Position numbers and translations under genes: made by a program. A DNA stretch of 64,000 bases from the NCBI GenBank assembly GCA_043821115.1, contig JBDRDD010000001.1:1-64000 (forward strand), read 5' to 3'. This document shows, piece by piece, positions 8,025-17,156 of this stretch. Source of the stretch: JBDRDD01 sp043821115 (GTDB lineage: Bacteria > CAYTYR01 > UBA6262 > DAOVJB01). Position 1 is the stretch's first letter. Each line of letters starts with the position of its first letter. A model generated the notes under the pieces. That model did not search any database and was not told where the DNA came from. It saw nothing but the letters and a program-made list of their open reading frames with translations.

Positions 8025-9488
8025 TTAGAAACTAGTCTCCACCTTTATCCTGAGTTCATCCTGTGTCTTTTTAATATCTTTTTCTAACACTCCGTAATAG
8101 GTATGGAGGTCTTTAGGAAAATTTTCCCTGGAAAGCTGAGCAATCACATTAACTCCGTCAAGATTGAATCCAACTCTTCCGGTAATTTTTGTGAATACGT
8201 TATCAGTGGCTAGTGCGGCTTTATAACCAGCGGCGGCTTCGCCTTTTGGCTTATTCGTAACTATTTGGTCACCCTTGCCCACACTTAAGTCACTGTCGCC
8301 CCAGTCATATCTTATACCAGCAGTAGCCTTTTCGCTAATTTTATACTCCAAATCTAAACCAGCAAGAAGTTTCATATAAGTTTCGCCTGGACGATATGCT
8401 TCTCTCCATGTCTCATTTGCCGCTGGTCCACCACCACCAGAAGGCGGCCTGTCATCTCTGGTTGTTCTCTGGGTTGGTTCCATAAATACGTCGATCGTTA
8501 ATGGTGTGTTAGGAACAGCATACTTTGCATCCAGAGCTAAGACTATCTGATTATAACCCTGCATCCATGAATCCCAGCTTCTATCAACTACGCCACTACC
8601 CTGATTAACATAAGCTAATACGCCATTGAATCCAATTCCAGCAATAGTCTTAGAAGCATCTACGCCAAATCTTACTGTGCGTGGACCTGGGACGAGCTGG
8701 GCTGTTCGATAATTAGGTGCAGCACTCAATAAAGTCGCACCTACTTTAGCTCCACCCATATCCCCTGATATACTGGCTGTTCCGATAGCAGAAGCACCAC
8801 CGGTATTAGCTTCACTTAGCCATCTGTTATCATTTGTTCCAATTGCGAATGCAGCACTGTAATCTCCGATCGGAACTCCTACTTTGACCCCTAAATACTC
8901 AAATTTACCAATTACCGGCGTACCATAAGGACCAAATCCACCCGCATACTCATAAAGTCCACCGATTTGAATATCATACGGATCTACAAAGGTTTTAACT
9001 GTCATATTTTGGATGCCTATCCTGGTAGCTTTACTGCTATCATAACCTCGGTTTTCTCCACCTTCACCTGCACCACCCATACCCCCACCAGCTGGACCTT
9101 CATACCAAGAACGATCGTGGGTATTCTCAGCAAAGAACTTAAACATAATGCTTGTATTATCTGAGAATGCGCAATTCATTTTCCAATCAATCCATGTATC
9201 CCTGGTGATTCCGTCGGCGTGTGAAGCGCGCCACATAGGAACCTGCCATGAATCGCTCCATACATCCGGTACTTTTGTTCCTGCATTCCACATAAACCAG
9301 GCATCTTTCCATTCATGTTTATCGCGGTAATCAGCAATTCTCCATATTGCCTGGTTTTCGCTATAAGGCGTAAACCGCACAATGTGATACTGCATGTATC
9401 CGCCCCAAGTCACATCCACTGCTAATGCTGCAGTTACAGAAGAAATCATGAATACTACAGTTAAAATTAATAATGAGAATTTCTTCAT
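8025..9488 (-). CDS. Outer-membrane porin-like beta-barrel protein
   Basis: 487 residues with a signal peptide ending ALA (residues 1-23), then VDVTWGGYMQYHIVRF and a pattern of amphipathic strands, aromatic girdle residues and Gly/Ser-rich loops. The last residue is Phe (KVETSF), the usual end of an outer-membrane barrel. An early Trp-rich segment (DAWFMWNAG, WSDSWQVP) is typical of carbohydrate-type porins. It is the first gene of the sugar locus, behind a near-consensus promoter at 9711-9738. I infer it admits oligosaccharides to the periplasm for the three binding proteins. The exact family is not recognised. Confidence 0.75.
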   Translation of the reverse strand: MKKFSLLILTVVFMISSVTAALAVDVTWGGYMQYHIVRFTPYSENQAIWRIADYRDKHEWKDAWFMWNAGTKVPDVWSDSWQVPMWRASHADGITRDTWIDWKMNCAFSDNTSIMFKFFAENTHDRSWYEGPAGGGMGGAGEGGENRGYDSSKATRIGIQNMTVKTFVDPYDIQIGGLYEYAGGFGPYGTPVIGKFEYLGVKVGVPIGDYSAAFAIGTNDNRWLSEANTGGASAIGTASISGDMGGAKVGATLLSAAPNYRTAQLVPGPRTVRFGVDASKTIAGIGFNGVLAYVNQGSGVVDRSWDSWMQGYNQIVLALDAKYAVPNTPLTIDVFMEPTQRTTRDDRPPSGGGGPAANETWREAYRPGETYMKLLAGLDLEYKISEKATAGIRYDWGDSDLSVGKGDQIVTNKPKGEAAAGYKAALATDNVFTKITGRVGFNLDGVNVIAQLSRENFPKDLHTYYGVLEKDIKKTQDELRIKVETSF

Positions 9489-9710
9489 AATTTTGTGCTC
9501 CCCCCTTTTTTTTAATTTTGCCTAGTGTTAGGCTTCTACCTTATTTATATATTTAGAAATGTTAAATAGTGCTACAATCTTAACTTACTATCCCCCCTTT
9601 CACGAGAAATTAATTTAACATCCCTCCTTTCTTTACTGAAATTTATAAAAATAAGGAAATCCTCTGTAATATTTGAAGACACATTTAGATTAATCCTTAT
9701 AGATATGCTT

Positions 9711-9738
9711 ATTATAACATAAGGTTATATTTTGTCAA
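9711..9738 (-). promoter_or_regulatory. Consensus sigma70-type promoter of the sugar locus
   Basis: On the minus strand TTGACA (9733-9738) and TATAAT (9711-9716) are both perfect, 16 bases apart. Transcription would begin near 9704, leaving a leader of roughly 215 bases before the porin ATG at 9488. The leader has purine-rich runs and one AGGAGGG-ATG followed by a 3-codon frame (9600-9620), possibly incidental. Confidence 0.8.
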
Positions 9739-9747
9739 GATTTTTTT

Positions 9748-10827
9748 TTATTTTTTCCTATAAATCCTATTAGTACTGCTCACTTCAACAAAACAGGCCC
9801 TGGCCTCGCCCAAAAGTATCTCCACTGCACCGAGAACAAGATAGCCCCCGCGGGACAGTGCCTTGAGATATGAGGATATAAGTTGTTCCTGCAGACTCCT
9901 CGAGAGAAAAATGAATACGTTCCTACACAGTATAAAGTCAAGATTCTCCGGATAGGGATCGCCTACAAGATTGTGGTACTCGAATTTCACTACCTTTCGT
10001 ATCTCCGGGGTAACAATATAGTGTTCTTTACCCGCCGGGATAAAATATTTTTGTAAGAGCTCCTTGTTGACATTCTTGAGAGAGTCCTTGTGATACTTTC
10101 CGACTTTTGCATGCTCCAGGCACTTCTTATCAATATCTGTTCCCCTGACCTCGATATCAAAACGGCTTATGTCCGCACCTAATATCTCATTCAAAAGTAT
10201 CACAACAGAAAAGGCCTCCTGACCCTTGGAACATCCGGCACTCCACATACGGATCACGTAGTCATTATTTTCGCGCTTCTCGGCTATCATTTCAGATATA
10301 ACATTACGAAGCTCTGAGAACACATCGGGATCTCTGAAAAACTCCGATATGTTGATAGTCAAAGCGTCAAATATCTTGTTATACTCCTCGGGGTTAGTGA
10401 CCAGGAAACGCAGGTAATCCGCATAGGACTTCACACCGTTTGCGGACATCCTGGTGGCTATTCGCCTTTTTAGTATACCTCTCTGGTACCTTGTAAAATC
10501 AATACCCCTTTCCACAAACAGGTTGTTCAGCAAAAGATGGAAGGCCTGTTCTATGTTATGTTTTACTTCGTGACGGGGCGTTTTACTGACAACTTCTATG
10601 GCCTCAATTATCCTTTTAATAATCTCGGATTCGTTCTCGCTTCTGGTCTGCTCTATTACGGTCTTCATTGCACCTACATCTGTCGTGACATACTTGGCCG
10701 GCAGCCTGCTCAGGGCGTAGGCCATTATATCCTTCTTACACAGATCGCAGCTGCACACATCGTATTTGTTTATAAGGTATGTCTGGAGATAATCACTTAC
10801 TAAATCATCCATAATATTCTTAAACAT
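9748..10827 (-). CDS. ComFB domain fused to CheR-type protein methyltransferase
   Basis: 359 residues in two parts. Residues about 5-60 match the late-competence protein ComFB: CSCDLCKKDIMAYALSRLP, with CxCxxCxxD at Cys25, Cys27, Cys30 and Asp33, then KYVTTDVG. Residues about 95-359 are a CheR S-adenosylmethionine methyltransferase: TINISEFFRD, WSAGCSKGQEAFSV (usually WSAACSTGEEPYS), RGTDID and CRNVFIFL. CheR enzymes methylate glutamates of chemoreceptors. No receptor gene is nearby. ComFB-type domains have recently been reported to bind cyclic dinucleotides, so ligand control of methylation is a plausible inference. The 5' end has an AAGGA site. Confidence 0.88.
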   Translation of the reverse strand: MFKNIMDDLVSDYLQTYLINKYDVCSCDLCKKDIMAYALSRLPAKYVTTDVGAMKTVIEQTRSENESEIIKRIIEAIEVVSKTPRHEVKHNIEQAFHLLLNNLFVERGIDFTRYQRGILKRRIATRMSANGVKSYADYLRFLVTNPEEYNKIFDALTINISEFFRDPDVFSELRNVISEMIAEKRENNDYVIRMWSAGCSKGQEAFSVVILLNEILGADISRFDIEVRGTDIDKKCLEHAKVGKYHKDSLKNVNKELLQKYFIPAGKEHYIVTPEIRKVVKFEYHNLVGDPYPENLDFILCRNVFIFLSRSLQEQLISSYLKALSRGGYLVLGAVEILLGEARACFVEVSSTNRIYRKK

Positions 10828-10837
10828 TTGCTATCCT

Positions 10838-11731
10838 TTATTTAGCGTTTGAAAAATATTTAACAGTTTCTTCGACGCCTTCCTTAAGAGAACAGCGAGG
10901 TTCCCACCCAAGCGATCTTGCAAGTTCTGTGTTGAGGAGATCTTTTCCTTTTTTATCGTTCTTTATATCGACTCCGGGATCATTACCGGTAATATCCCGA
11001 AAGGTATCATAAATTGTCCCAAGCTTTACTGTCTTGCCTGTGCCAATATTCACTTCCCGGTTGTCCCAGGCCGCTTCATTTGCCATAACAAGCGCATTTA
11101 CTGCGTCACTTACGTGGATGAAATCATATTCGCACTCCAGGCTTTCATACATAACAACTTTTTTGTTCTTACTAAACGCAAGTGCCATATCGTATACAGG
11201 GTTTCTCTTCATCCTGGACCCGTAGATACGCTCGAATCTCAAGATAGTGAACCTGACATCAAAATTTTTATTGTAGAGCCGGGCAAATTCCTCCGAAATG
11301 AACTTCGTGGTTCCGTACATGGTCCCGGGTAAACAGGCATCGGATTCCCTGTAAGCCTTTCCAGGGTCCGGGTATACCGCGGCTGAAGAGGCATAGACCA
11401 GTTTTGCACCGGTCTCTTTAGCTATCTCCAGGCAATTGGCCGTCCCTGTAACATTTACTCTGAGCGCCAGAGGGAAATTCTCCTTCACCAGGCGCTCCGA
11501 TGAGACAGCTGCGAGATTATAAATAACATCTGCTCCCCTGAAAGCTTCCCTTAGTTTCTTCAAATTCGCTATGTCAACCTGATGCAGGGTTATATTCGCC
11601 AATGACTCTAAATCATCAGTGTTCGCACCAGAAGCGATATCCACCCCGACAACCGTATGTCCTTCTTCCGACAGACGACGTGCCAGGTGAAACCCAACCA
11701 TGCTCCCAATACCCGTAATTGCTGCCTTCAT
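10838..11731 (-). CDS. NAD-dependent epimerase/dehydratase (extended SDR)
   Basis: 297 residues of the extended short-chain dehydrogenase family (GalE/WcaG-like). The NAD-binding loop is TGIGSMVG at residues 6-13, a variant of TGxxGxxG. The catalytic Ser-Tyr-Lys set is visible as ASSAAVY and YGTTK. NLAAVSS and a DFIHVSDAVNAL segment are family hallmarks. The likely substrate is a nucleotide sugar, used for surface polysaccharide. Its start lies 3 bp from the end of the DHS-like gene, so the two are translated from one message. The specific sugar cannot be assigned. Confidence 0.88.
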   Translation of the reverse strand: MKAAITGIGSMVGFHLARRLSEEGHTVVGVDIASGANTDDLESLANITLHQVDIANLKKLREAFRGADVIYNLAAVSSERLVKENFPLALRVNVTGTANCLEIAKETGAKLVYASSAAVYPDPGKAYRESDACLPGTMYGTTKFISEEFARLYNKNFDVRFTILRFERIYGSRMKRNPVYDMALAFSKNKKVVMYESLECEYDFIHVSDAVNALVMANEAAWDNREVNIGTGKTVKLGTIYDTFRDITGNDPGVDIKNDKKGKDLLNTELARSLGWEPRCSLKEGVEETVKYFSNAK

Positions 11732-11734
11732 GCT

Positions 11735-12685
11735 TTACTCCGTGTCCCTGGTCAGTATAGCCTTGACCAGAAGAGGTATCATTATCTCATGGTGACCTGT
11801 AATGGCAAAACCTTTTCCCCCGCTGCTGACAGGTCTTTTAACAATATTCTCAAGGGGCCTGTAATGCTGTATCATGTCGAAATTGGCCGTGGTGAAGTTC
11901 GAGACCTTATTGCCGAGGTTCCTGGCTACAGAGAGCGCCTTTAGGAATATCTCGGGCAGTATAACCGCGGAGCCCATATTCAGTATCACCCCACCGGAAA
12001 GCCTGCTGACTATGCTGGCGAATTTCCTGAAGTCAATGTGGGTCCCCTCACCTATGGCAGCCCCGTCCGCCTTGGGGTGCATATGTATTATGTCGGTTCC
12101 TATTGCCATGTGCACCGTAACCGGGATGCCAAGCTCGTAACTCATAGCCATAATGCTCTTATCCTTGTTCGGTATATTAAGCTCGCATAACTTTTTGCCT
12201 ACCGCTTCACCTATTCCGATTCCGCCTTTTACACCTTCGATAATGGCATCATTTAGTATGGCACCTGTTTCCTCGGCCATACCGAAACTCCCGTCTTCTA
12301 TGGTAACGGCAACATCCTCCGATGTCTCACCTATCAGGCCTATTTCCGTATCGTGGATTATACCGGCACCCTGCAGGGCTATCGCGTTGACAAAACCCTT
12401 TTTCATCATGTGGATAACAAGAGGACTCAGGCCGCATTTTATTATACTGTCGCCCATACCCCACACAATTGTTTTTCCACCCTTCTTTGCCTTTACAATC
12501 GCATCAACAACGCTTTTGAAGTCATTGGCCTTGAGTATCTTGGGCAAGCTGTCCAAGAACTGACCGAATGAATCATCGGCATTGCTGAGCGTTCCAAAAA
12601 GAGGTATCTTAACCTTGTTCTCACGCTTTTTTATGGAAAGCGTCTGTATCTTCTTCAGGTCAACCGGTTGAATCTTTTCCATCAT
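11735..12685 (-). CDS. Deoxyhypusine synthase (DHS) family protein
   Basis: 316 residues. The family signature is clear: IVWGMGDSIIKCGLSPLVI, NAIALQGAGIIHDTEIGLIG, GETSEDV, a VHMAIGTDIIHMHP segment, LNMGSAVILPEIFLKA and GHHEIMIPLL. Eukaryotic and archaeal DHS transfers aminobutyl from spermidine to eIF5A via NAD. Bacteria lack eIF5A, and bacterial DHS-like proteins act on other substrates (homospermidine-type chemistry) or are uncharacterised. A Lys in NIVKRP could correspond to the catalytic Lys of DHS, but I cannot align this securely. It overlaps the radical SAM gene by 4 bp and sits 3 bp before the epimerase gene, pointing to a shared operon. Confidence 0.85.
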   Translation of the reverse strand: MMEKIQPVDLKKIQTLSIKKRENKVKIPLFGTLSNADDSFGQFLDSLPKILKANDFKSVVDAIVKAKKGGKTIVWGMGDSIIKCGLSPLVIHMMKKGFVNAIALQGAGIIHDTEIGLIGETSEDVAVTIEDGSFGMAEETGAILNDAIIEGVKGGIGIGEAVGKKLCELNIPNKDKSIMAMSYELGIPVTVHMAIGTDIIHMHPKADGAAIGEGTHIDFRKFASIVSRLSGGVILNMGSAVILPEIFLKALSVARNLGNKVSNFTTANFDMIQHYRPLENIVKRPVSSGGKGFAITGHHEIMIPLLVKAILTRDTE

Positions 12686-13476
12686 ATTTCTCCTTTTCTT
12701 CTATTGATAATCTGTTCCTCATCCATAGGCGATACCCGGGAAGGTTCCTTGTCATAGACAGTTACTATCCTGATCTTACCCTGTAGGATATCATTGAAAT
12801 TCTTCTTTATATCCTCTATTTCATCTCTTGCGAGTGGCTTTGCGCCACCCGGGCGAAGAGGCGTATTAATCTGTATCTCATCGGGGCGTATATCCATTGC
12901 CAAACGCGCAAGCTCCCCTACCTCACCCTTGTTTTCTTCCATGAGCATTATCTGCAGTGCCAGCTTTTTCTTAAATTCACCCCTAAAATCCTTTATCCCT
13001 TTTACTATATTTTCTATCTTTATCCCGGGAGCGGGCCTGTCAACAGAATCGAGCGCCTGCTGGCTTGCGCCATCAAGCTTGCACATCACGAAATCAGCAA
13101 GAGCAAGATCCTCCCGGACATCCTTTTTCTCTATAAGGGCAGAATTGGTAAGAACAGCCACTGGTTCCTTCCTGATTTTCCTGAGCTCCCTTATGACCTC
13201 CCCAAGATTAAGCGCAAGGGTCGGCTCCCCTCTGCCAGAAAAAGTCATGTAATCAATATCTACATCCGGCAGAGCCTTTATCTCTGCTATTATGTCTTTT
13301 GTCGGGACGTATATTTTTCTCTTCTTTGTATACTCGCATACATTACCTACCTGGCAGTATATGCAGTTAAAGACACACGATTTCTCATTTTGCGAAAGAA
13401 GGTCAATACCAAGCGAATTGCCCACTCTCCATGACCAAATGGGCCCGTATAAATATTTGAATTTTGGACTCTTCAA
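12682..13476 (-). CDS. Radical SAM protein, COG0731-like
   Basis: 264 residues. The [4Fe-4S] motif CVFNCIYCQ (Cys34, Cys38, Cys41) follows the family lead-in GPIWSWRVGNSLGIDLL. Downstream are MTFSGRGEPTLA (SAM-binding GGE-like motif) and MCKLDGAS. This matches the COG0731 radical SAM group related to wyosine-base enzymes, whose bacterial members lack a firm function. Start is TTG 13476 with AGGGG at good spacing. The stop overlaps the DHS-like start by 4 bp, so coupled translation is likely. Confidence 0.86.
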   Translation of the reverse strand: MKSPKFKYLYGPIWSWRVGNSLGIDLLSQNEKSCVFNCIYCQVGNVCEYTKKRKIYVPTKDIIAEIKALPDVDIDYMTFSGRGEPTLALNLGEVIRELRKIRKEPVAVLTNSALIEKKDVREDLALADFVMCKLDGASQQALDSVDRPAPGIKIENIVKGIKDFRGEFKKKLALQIMLMEENKGEVGELARLAMDIRPDEIQINTPLRPGGAKPLARDEIEDIKKNFNDILQGKIRIVTVYDKEPSRVSPMDEEQIINRRKGEI

Positions 13477-13485
13477 ATTAAACCC

Positions 13486-14271
13486 CTACCTGCCGAATCT
13501 CAACCTCTCCAGAACTTCCTTGTGCACCACGCCATTTGATGCCACATAGTTTCTGGTGTTAAGGTTCCATTTATGCCCATTGAAATCGGTGGCCCTGCCT
13601 CCTGCCTCCTCAACTATCAAAAGCCCGGCTGCAAAATCCCATACGCTGTCATTGTATTCTATTTCCATTTCTGCTTTGCCTTCCGCCACATAGGTAAGGC
13701 TGCGGGCTGTGGAACCGAACATTCTTATGTTGAATACCTCATCAGCAAGTCTGCCGAGCGAACCGAGCATGGGTTTCTTGTTAATTCGTATGCTGCTGTC
13801 GAATATCATAACAGATTCGGAGAGTTTCTTGTTTGAAACTTTTATCTTTTTGGAGTTCTTGTATGCGCCCTTACCCTTCTGGGCTTCGTAGAGTTCCTTC
13901 ATAACAGGCATGTAAATAACTCCCATTACAACCTCATCGCCCATGGCCAGGGCAATTGAGGTACCAAAAACCTCCATTGCCTTTATGTAATTGTGGGTGC
14001 CGTCAAGCGGGTCTATCACCCACCTGAAGAGAGCGCCAGTTGGGCGAAACGGAGTTTCCTCGGAAAGGATATCATCCTGCGGAAAATACTCCGTTATGAA
14101 TCCAATAATAATATTCTCTGCCTTGAGATCCACATTGCTCACCAGGTTCCTGTCCCCCTTGCTCTTCACTTTTAATTTTGAACCCAGGTTCTCACAGAGT
14201 ATCTTCCCTGCCTGCCGTGCCGCTTTTACGGCAATTTTCCTTCTTTTTTCTATTTCCTGCTCATTTTTCAT
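13486..14271 (-). CDS. Inositol monophosphatase family phosphatase
   Basis: 261 residues. The Mg-binding motifs of the IMPase/SuhB/CysQ superfamily are all present: ILSEETP (Glu), DPLDGTHNYI (the DPxDGT motif), and WDFAAGLLIVEEAGG (the WDxAAG motif). The product hydrolyses a small phosphomonoester such as inositol-1-phosphate, fructose-1,6-bisphosphate or PAP; the length fits any of these. It lies 9 bp before the radical SAM gene in a close-packed run. Confidence 0.9.
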   Translation of the reverse strand: MKNEQEIEKRRKIAVKAARQAGKILCENLGSKLKVKSKGDRNLVSNVDLKAENIIIGFITEYFPQDDILSEETPFRPTGALFRWVIDPLDGTHNYIKAMEVFGTSIALAMGDEVVMGVIYMPVMKELYEAQKGKGAYKNSKKIKVSNKKLSESVMIFDSSIRINKKPMLGSLGRLADEVFNIRMFGSTARSLTYVAEGKAEMEIEYNDSVWDFAAGLLIVEEAGGRATDFNGHKWNLNTRNYVASNGVVHKEVLERLRFGR

Positions 14272-14308
14272 ATTAAACAGCTTCCTTTCCGCTTCACACC
14301 ATATTACT

Positions 14309-17143
14309 CTACTTGAGCATATCCGCGTTTATCTTAAGTTTCTTTTTCTTCTCTTCAAAAAGCGCCATATTACCCTTGACGCGTTCAACTTCCTTTTGAG
14401 GTGCTTTTTCAACAAAGCTCTTATTCTGAAGTTTCCCGGAGATTTTTTCTATCTCGGTATCTATTTTTGCTATCTCCCTGCCAAGGCGCTCTTTTTCAAG
14501 CTCCAGGTCAAGCACTCCCTTAAGCGGGATGTAGATTTCCATGTTTCCAACAACCTGCGTGGCACTTGAGTCAGGTTTATCTATATCTTTTCCTATTTTA
14601 AGACTGGCTACTTTCGCAAGCCTTGAGATATATTCCTGGTTAGTTTTTAATATACCTGCACTGTCTTCATCATCAAGCTTTATAACGATATCAAGTTCCT
14701 TCTTTATGTTTATGCGCATCTCCCCGCGGACATTCCTTATAGCCGTTATGATATCCATAACCAGAGTCATGGCCTGCGTAGCTTCATCATCGGCGTATTT
14801 CTCATAATACTTTGGCCAAGAGCTTATCATAATGCTCGGGGCATCGCTTAAACCACCTGTCATTTTCCCCAGCACCTGCCATATTTCCTCCGTGATAAAA
14901 CACATAAAGGGATGAAGCAGACGCATGGTGCCTTCAAGCACATACACAAGAACAGACTGGGCCACTTTCCTGCTAGGTGCATCATTATCATCGGCATATA
15001 GCCTGGGCTTTACAAGCTCCACGTACCAGTCGCAGAATTTGCTCCAGAAGAAATCATAAAGCAGCCTTGCCGCCTCGCTCAGGTTGTACTCATCAATAGA
15101 GCGTGTGACTTCTCTGACAGTCTTGTTGTATTCGCTTATTATCCACCTGTCAGATATAAGAAGGTTGTCTTTTTCTATATTTTCTATCCCTTTATAATGG
15201 AACCCTTCCAGGTTCATCATAACAAAACGCGACGCGTTCCACAACTTATTGCAGAAATGCTTTGAGACCCCGAAGGTATCTTCGGATAACTGCAGGTCCC
15301 TGCCCATTACACCGTGAGTGGCAAGAGTAAACCTGAGCGCGTCAGTGCCGTATTTAGCCGTTACTTCAAGCGGGTCTATGACGTTACCCAGGGACTTGCT
15401 CATCTTCTTACCTTTTTCGTCACGCACTATGCCGTGTATATAGATGTGGGAGAACGGAATGTCGTCTGCCAGAGTCAAGCCCATCATTATCATGCGGGCC
15501 ACCCACAGGTATATGATCTCATGGCCCGTAACAAGGACCGATGTTGGATAAAAATGTTCCAGATCTTCGGTTTTCTCGGGCCATCCGAGTGTAGAGAAAG
15601 GCCATAATGCCGATGAGAACCAGGTGTCAAGGACATCCGGATCCCTGTGAAGCGTGCACGAACCGCACTCGGGGCATGTCCCAGTAGACGTTCCCCCGAT
15701 ACGATCGGGAGTGCTCCCGGGTTTGAGATAATATGTATCAACCTCCAAGCCCTGCTCTTCTATCTGCTTTCTTGTGCCTATTACAGGCTGGGCGCCTTTA
15801 TCACCCGATGACACCTTGGAGCGGAATACGAGTTTATCTTCGCAGTACCATGCGGGGATCCTGTGCCCCCACCATATTTGGCGTGAAATGCACCAGTCAT
15901 GCAGTTTTTCAAGCCACATGAGGTATGGCTTCATCCAGTTATCAGGAACAAAACTAGTTTTTCCCTCTTTGGCTACTTTGATAGCTTCCTGTGCCATCTC
16001 TTTTGTCTTAAGATACCACTGTTCACTGACAAGAGGCTCGGTTGCGCAGTTGCACCTGTAGCATCTGGTGATGGGAACCGAGTAATCTTCTTCCTTCTCA
16101 AGGAAACCCTTTTCCTTAAGATCCAAAACAAGTTTCTCTCTCACTTTATACCTGTCAAGACCCACATAAGTGGATATTATCTCCTGGGATGAAGATATTC
16201 TCTTGCCGTCAAGATCACAGCCCGCCATAGGCATGATCTTGGCTTCCTTATCAATTACCTGTATAGAAACAAGCTTGTTGCGCTTTGCTATCTCCCAGTC
16301 ATTGGGGTCATGTGCCGGCGTCACCTTGACAGCACCTGTTCCAAACTCCGGACTCACCGCATCATCTGCTACGACAGGAATCTCTCTGTCAACAAGCGGA
16401 AGTATGAGTTTTTTGCCTATCATCTTTTTGTAGCGTTTGTCTTTCGGATGTACAGCGACCGCGGTATCACCGAGCATAGTCTCGGGGCGTGTGGTGGCGA
16501 CTGTAATAAATTTATCTTTTTTGCCTTCAAGAGGATAGCGTATATACCAGAGCTTGCTCTTCTCTTGCTCATGCTCGACCTCGCTCTCATTCAACGCAGT
16601 ACCGCACCTGGGACACCAGTCAACTATATGCTCCCCCCTGTAGATAAGTCCCCGGCTGTAAAGCCTCTCAAAAGCCGTAAGCACTGCCTTAGAACACTGT
16701 TCGTCCATAGTGAAGCGTTTCCTGTCCCAGTCGCAGGAACAGCCGAGTTTCTCGAGCTGGTTTAGTATGGTATATTTTGTGTCCTTGCTCCAGATTTCCA
16801 TACGCTCCAGGAAACTCTCACGTCCGAGTTTCTGCCTGGTAGACCCCTCCGCCTTCAGCATCTTCTCCACGATATTCTGCGTGGCTATGCCGCCGTGGTC
16901 AGTGCCAGGCACCCATAGCGCGTTGAAGCCCTGCATCCTCTTTGAGCGCACAAGTATATCCTGCAGGATATTGTTTAAGGCATGGCCCATGTGCAGAGAG
17001 CCCGTTATATTTGGAGGAGGTATGACAATGGTGAAAGGCTTCTTATCCTTGTCTGCCAGGGCATGAAAATACTGCTTGAGTTTCCATTCGGCATACCATT
17101 TACCCTCTACATCCTTGGGATCGTACTTTGGAGCTATTTCCAT
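14309..17143 (-). CDS. valS: Valyl-tRNA synthetase
   Basis: 944 residues, the full length for bacterial ValRS. The HIGH motif is seen in PPPNITGSLHMGHALNN (residues about 41-58), the KMSKS motif in KKMSKSLGN (about 560), and the editing domain with TTRPETMLGDTAVAVHP. The rooting motif TWFSSALWPFSTLGWP is typical of ValRS. The C-terminal 70 residues form the arginine/lysine-rich coiled coil that contacts tRNA. An AGGA site precedes ATG 17143. It is 13 bp from the AEC transporter gene upstream. Confidence 0.98.
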   Translation of the reverse strand: MEIAPKYDPKDVEGKWYAEWKLKQYFHALADKDKKPFTIVIPPPNITGSLHMGHALNNILQDILVRSKRMQGFNALWVPGTDHGGIATQNIVEKMLKAEGSTRQKLGRESFLERMEIWSKDTKYTILNQLEKLGCSCDWDRKRFTMDEQCSKAVLTAFERLYSRGLIYRGEHIVDWCPRCGTALNESEVEHEQEKSKLWYIRYPLEGKKDKFITVATTRPETMLGDTAVAVHPKDKRYKKMIGKKLILPLVDREIPVVADDAVSPEFGTGAVKVTPAHDPNDWEIAKRNKLVSIQVIDKEAKIMPMAGCDLDGKRISSSQEIISTYVGLDRYKVREKLVLDLKEKGFLEKEEDYSVPITRCYRCNCATEPLVSEQWYLKTKEMAQEAIKVAKEGKTSFVPDNWMKPYLMWLEKLHDWCISRQIWWGHRIPAWYCEDKLVFRSKVSSGDKGAQPVIGTRKQIEEQGLEVDTYYLKPGSTPDRIGGTSTGTCPECGSCTLHRDPDVLDTWFSSALWPFSTLGWPEKTEDLEHFYPTSVLVTGHEIIYLWVARMIMMGLTLADDIPFSHIYIHGIVRDEKGKKMSKSLGNVIDPLEVTAKYGTDALRFTLATHGVMGRDLQLSEDTFGVSKHFCNKLWNASRFVMMNLEGFHYKGIENIEKDNLLISDRWIISEYNKTVREVTRSIDEYNLSEAARLLYDFFWSKFCDWYVELVKPRLYADDNDAPSRKVAQSVLVYVLEGTMRLLHPFMCFITEEIWQVLGKMTGGLSDAPSIMISSWPKYYEKYADDEATQAMTLVMDIITAIRNVRGEMRINIKKELDIVIKLDDEDSAGILKTNQEYISRLAKVASLKIGKDIDKPDSSATQVVGNMEIYIPLKGVLDLELEKERLGREIAKIDTEIEKISGKLQNKSFVEKAPQKEVERVKGNMALFEEKKKKLKINADMLK

Positions 17144-17156
17144 TTTTTTCCTCTTA

